DNA of 64,000 nucleotides from an uncultured Lachnospiraceae bacterium. Lineage in GTDB: Bacteria; Bacillota; Clostridia; Lachnospirales; Lachnospiraceae. The stretch covers positions 1-64,000 of the forward strand of contig CANQSN010000002.1 in assembly GCA_947626505.1 (NCBI GenBank), read 5' to 3'. Positions 61,451 through 64,000 of this stretch are shown here, piece after piece (within the stretch, counting starts at the first letter, position 1; each line of letters starts with the position of its first letter). The position numbers and the translations under genes are program-made. The notes beneath the pieces are model-generated. The model was given only the letters and a program-made list of their open reading frames with translations, was not told the origin of the DNA and ran no database searches.

Positions 61451-62227
61451 TTATTTTGAATAGAAAAAAGAATATTCCGAAGTAAAGCCTATTGAATCTG
61501 AATGAATCATCTGCTCTGTACTTCCTACAAACAAAATTCCATTAGGATTAAGCGCCTCATAAAACTTCCTGTAAATATCATCTTTGGCTTCTTCCGTAAA
61601 ATAAATCATAACATTACGACATACAATCAAATCATAATTTTTTTCGTATCTGTCCTTGAGAAGATTATGCTGTCTAAAATTAACCCTTTTCTTAATCTCA
61701 TCGCTAATCTTATAGGAATCCGCGCCAAGCTTCGTAAAATACTTTTTCTTAAACTCCTCCGGAAGATTTAAAATGCTTTTCTCAGAGTAAACCCCAAGCT
61801 GCGCCTTTTGTAAAATCTGCTTGTCAATATCAGTAGCGTCAACGCTGATTTTATTCAGCGGAAAATGCTTTGACAACATCATAATCAAAGAATAAGGCTC
61901 ATCACCTGTAGAACATGCTGCACTCCAAATCTTTAACGGTCTGTTACCGGCATTACTACGCAGTTTGGGAAGCATATTATTTTCTAATACTCTCCACTGC
62001 TCCGGATTTCTATAAAATTCAGATACATTTATAGTTAAGTATGCCAAAAAAGCCTCATATAATTCACTATCCTTTTGAATCGCAGCTACAAACTCCTTAA
62101 ATCCCGGCAGCTTGTTTCTCTTTATTAACGCCTCTATGCGCCGCTTCATTTGACGCTCCTTATAACATGCCAAATCAATTCCTGTCAACTTCTTAATGTC
62201 TTGAATGAATTCTGGGTAATCGTACAT
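61451..62227 (-). CDS. cheR: CheR-type protein-glutamate O-methyltransferase
   Basis: VSEFYRNPEQWRVLENNMLP; IWSAACSTGDEPYSLIMML; CRNVMIYFTEEAKDDIYRKFYEALNPNGILFVGSTE. Confidence 0.93.
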   Translation of the reverse strand: MYDYPEFIQDIKKLTGIDLACYKERQMKRRIEALIKRNKLPGFKEFVAAIQKDSELYEAFLAYLTINVSEFYRNPEQWRVLENNMLPKLRSNAGNRPLKIWSAACSTGDEPYSLIMMLSKHFPLNKISVDATDIDKQILQKAQLGVYSEKSILNLPEEFKKKYFTKLGADSYKISDEIKKRVNFRQHNLLKDRYEKNYDLIVCRNVMIYFTEEAKDDIYRKFYEALNPNGILFVGSTEQMIHSDSIGFTSEYSFFYSK

Positions 62228-62318
62228 ACGCCCTCCTGTAAATATAGTTAAATTCTCAATACATTTATGTAATCTCTTGCGAGTCTTGAATTAGTCAACT
62301 GCTATTGCTTTAACAAAA

Positions 62319-62349
62319 AATAGTGTCTATAAAAGTTATAGACACTATT
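62319..62349 (-). terminator. Strong intrinsic terminator of the ispH-S1 gene
   Basis: AATAGTGTCTATAA-N3-TTATAGACACTATT followed by TTTTTG on the minus strand. Confidence 0.92.
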
Positions 62350-62378
62350 TAATGATTCATATGAAATTGAAGGGGGAA

Positions 62379-64000
62379 TTATTCTTCAATCTCCTCAATC
62401 TCTTCAACCTCCTCAAGGTCTTCAATCTCCTCCATCTCGACTACCTGCTCTGCCGATTCTTCCTTCATTAATGCCTTAATGCTTAAGCTAATCTTATGCT
62501 CTTCAAGCTTAAAATCAACAACCTTAGCGGTAATCTCCTGTCCAATACTAAGTACAGATGAAGGTTTTTCAATATGTTCCTGCGCAATCTGCGAAACATG
62601 AAGCAGAGCATCTACTCCCGGCTCCAACTCAACAAATGCACCAAAATCTGTCATGCGGGCAACCTTACCTGTGACCACATTACCCACTGCATACTTCTCA
62701 TCTGCTTTAAGCCAAGGATTCTGGTCATTAAACTTAAGGCTTAAAGCAATCTTTTCACCTTGAATATCCTTTATTAAAACAGTTACCTTATCTCCAACCT
62801 TAAATACCTTTTTAGGATTCTCGACACGTCCCCATGACATCTCTGAAATATGAAGAAGTCCATCTGCGCCGCCTAAGTCAATAAATGCACCGAAGTCTGT
62901 CAAATTCTTAACTACGCCCTCCACAACATCATCAACCTTTATTTTTTCAAGCAACTCCTTCTTCTTCTTCTCACGCTCTGCTATAAGCAATTGCTTACGG
63001 TCGCCAATAATTCTTCTCTTATGAGGATTATACTCTGTAATAATAAACTGTAATTCTTGGTTAGCATATTTGTCCAGATTCTTCTCATACTGGTCTGAAA
63101 CCAAACTTGCCGGAATAAACACTCTTGACTCTTCAAAATTGACAATCAATCCACCATCGCGAACCTCTGAAACAGTACCACTGACAATCTCTTTACTCTC
63201 GTATGCCGCCTCAAGCTTCTCGTTAGACTTATCTACTGCAAGACGCTTGTATGTCAACAAAACCTGTCCTTCTCCATCATTAACCTTCAAAACCTTAACT
63301 GTCATCTGTTGACCAACAGAAACCTCCTTGGTCAAATCTACACCCTGTTGATTGGTGTATTCGGAGCGGGTAATAATACCATCAGCCTTATACCCAATGT
63401 TCAAAACAATCTCGTCCTCTTTGACGCTGATTACAGTACCTTCTACAACAGCTCCATTGCGTACATTGTTTTTCTCCTTAAAGCTTTCCTCCAACATTTC
63501 TTCAAAATTCTGTTCTTCTGCCATGCTATCATGAACCTCCTTGATAATATTGTTTGGGGTAGATGCCCCTGCTGTAATACCTACGCTACCAACGGACTCC
63601 AACATGGTTAGATCCAAATCAACAAGTGTCTGTATATAGTAAGTGCGTTCACATTCTTTACTACTTATGTCATATAGTTTCTGGGTGTTAGAACTATTTC
63701 TGCCCCCGATGACAATCATTGCGTCTACTTTCTTTGCCAAAGCAGCCGCCTCAGACTGACGCTCTTCGGTCGCATTGCAAATCGTATTACATACTTCTAT
63801 ATCATAACCTTTTTTTTGAAAAATTTCAACTATTTCTATAAATTTCTTGTAATTAAATGTCGTTTGTGAAACTAAACAGTACTTTGTATTAGTGTCTAAA
63901 GACACTTCTTTTGCGTGCTCTATACTATCTATTACAATTGGCTCGCTCTGACACCACTCCCTTATTCCTTCCACCTCCGGATGTTCTGGATTACCCGTAA
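62379..64000 (-). CDS. ispH: IspH (HMBPP reductase) C-terminal part fused to ribosomal protein S1-like domains; 5' partial
   Basis: Frame remains open to window edge (TGNPEHPEVEGIREWCQ...), IspH features TTFN, CNTICNATEERQ, GITAGASTP; then four S1 domains and an acidic E/I/V tail. Confidence 0.93.
   Translation of the reverse strand, partial: TGNPEHPEVEGIREWCQSEPIVIDSIEHAKEVSLDTNTKYCLVSQTTFNYKKFIEIVEIFQKKGYDIEVCNTICNATEERQSEAAALAKKVDAMIVIGGRNSSNTQKLYDISSKECERTYYIQTLVDLDLTMLESVGSVGITAGASTPNNIIKEVHDSMAEEQNFEEMLEESFKEKNNVRNGAVVEGTVISVKEDEIVLNIGYKADGIITRSEYTNQQGVDLTKEVSVGQQMTVKVLKVNDGEGQVLLTYKRLAVDKSNEKLEAAYESKEIVSGTVSEVRDGGLIVNFEESRVFIPASLVSDQYEKNLDKYANQELQFIITEYNPHKRRIIGDRKQLLIAEREKKKKELLEKIKVDDVVEGVVKNLTDFGAFIDLGGADGLLHISEMSWGRVENPKKVFKVGDKVTVLIKDIQGEKIALSLKFNDQNPWLKADEKYAVGNVVTGKVARMTDFGAFVELEPGVDALLHVSQIAQEHIEKPSSVLSIGQEITAKVVDFKLEEHKISLSIKALMKEESAEQVVEMEEIEDLEEVEEIEEIEE

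Overview
The window is an AT-rich Firmicutes chromosome segment, Lachnospiraceae-like by gene content and order (inference). It is densely packed and almost entirely transcribed from the minus strand. Recognisable blocks are: miaB-mutS-mutL; proB-DUF896-fau-proA; two flavoproteins plus a DUF815 ATPase; rpsU-yqfC-yqfD-phoH-ybeY-DUF3048-cdd-flippase; hisZ-hisG-hisD-hisB-hisIE followed by alaS and capA; recU; a GH1/ROK pair; a YgiQ-type radical SAM protein; der-plsY-gpsA; an ECF sigma/anti-sigma pair; lepB-rbgA-lepB-rnhB-fliK-like-flhB-like-yraN; an aryl-sulfotransferase; metA, ligA, an RluF/RsuA-type pseudouridine synthase and cheR; and an ispH-S1 fusion running off the right edge. Plus-strand genes are limited to a chemoreceptor and an orphan two-component system. 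No tRNA, rRNA, CRISPR array or intact transposon was seen. Most of the window is ordinary housekeeping sequence. The signals that gene annotation does not explain are: (1) a dispersed family of short intergenic inverted-repeat elements (core TATCAGATGGGAGAMGACTC..., one 83-bp copy with perfect 11-bp terminal inverted repeats) lying just downstream of stop codons; (2) a GTG-started, edge-truncated hendecad coiled-coil CDS missed by the ORF track; (3) a HisF-like, probably catalytically degenerate barrel fused to HisIE; (4) an AbiEii-like toxin remnant beside an orphan two-component system. No complete novel system could be demonstrated.
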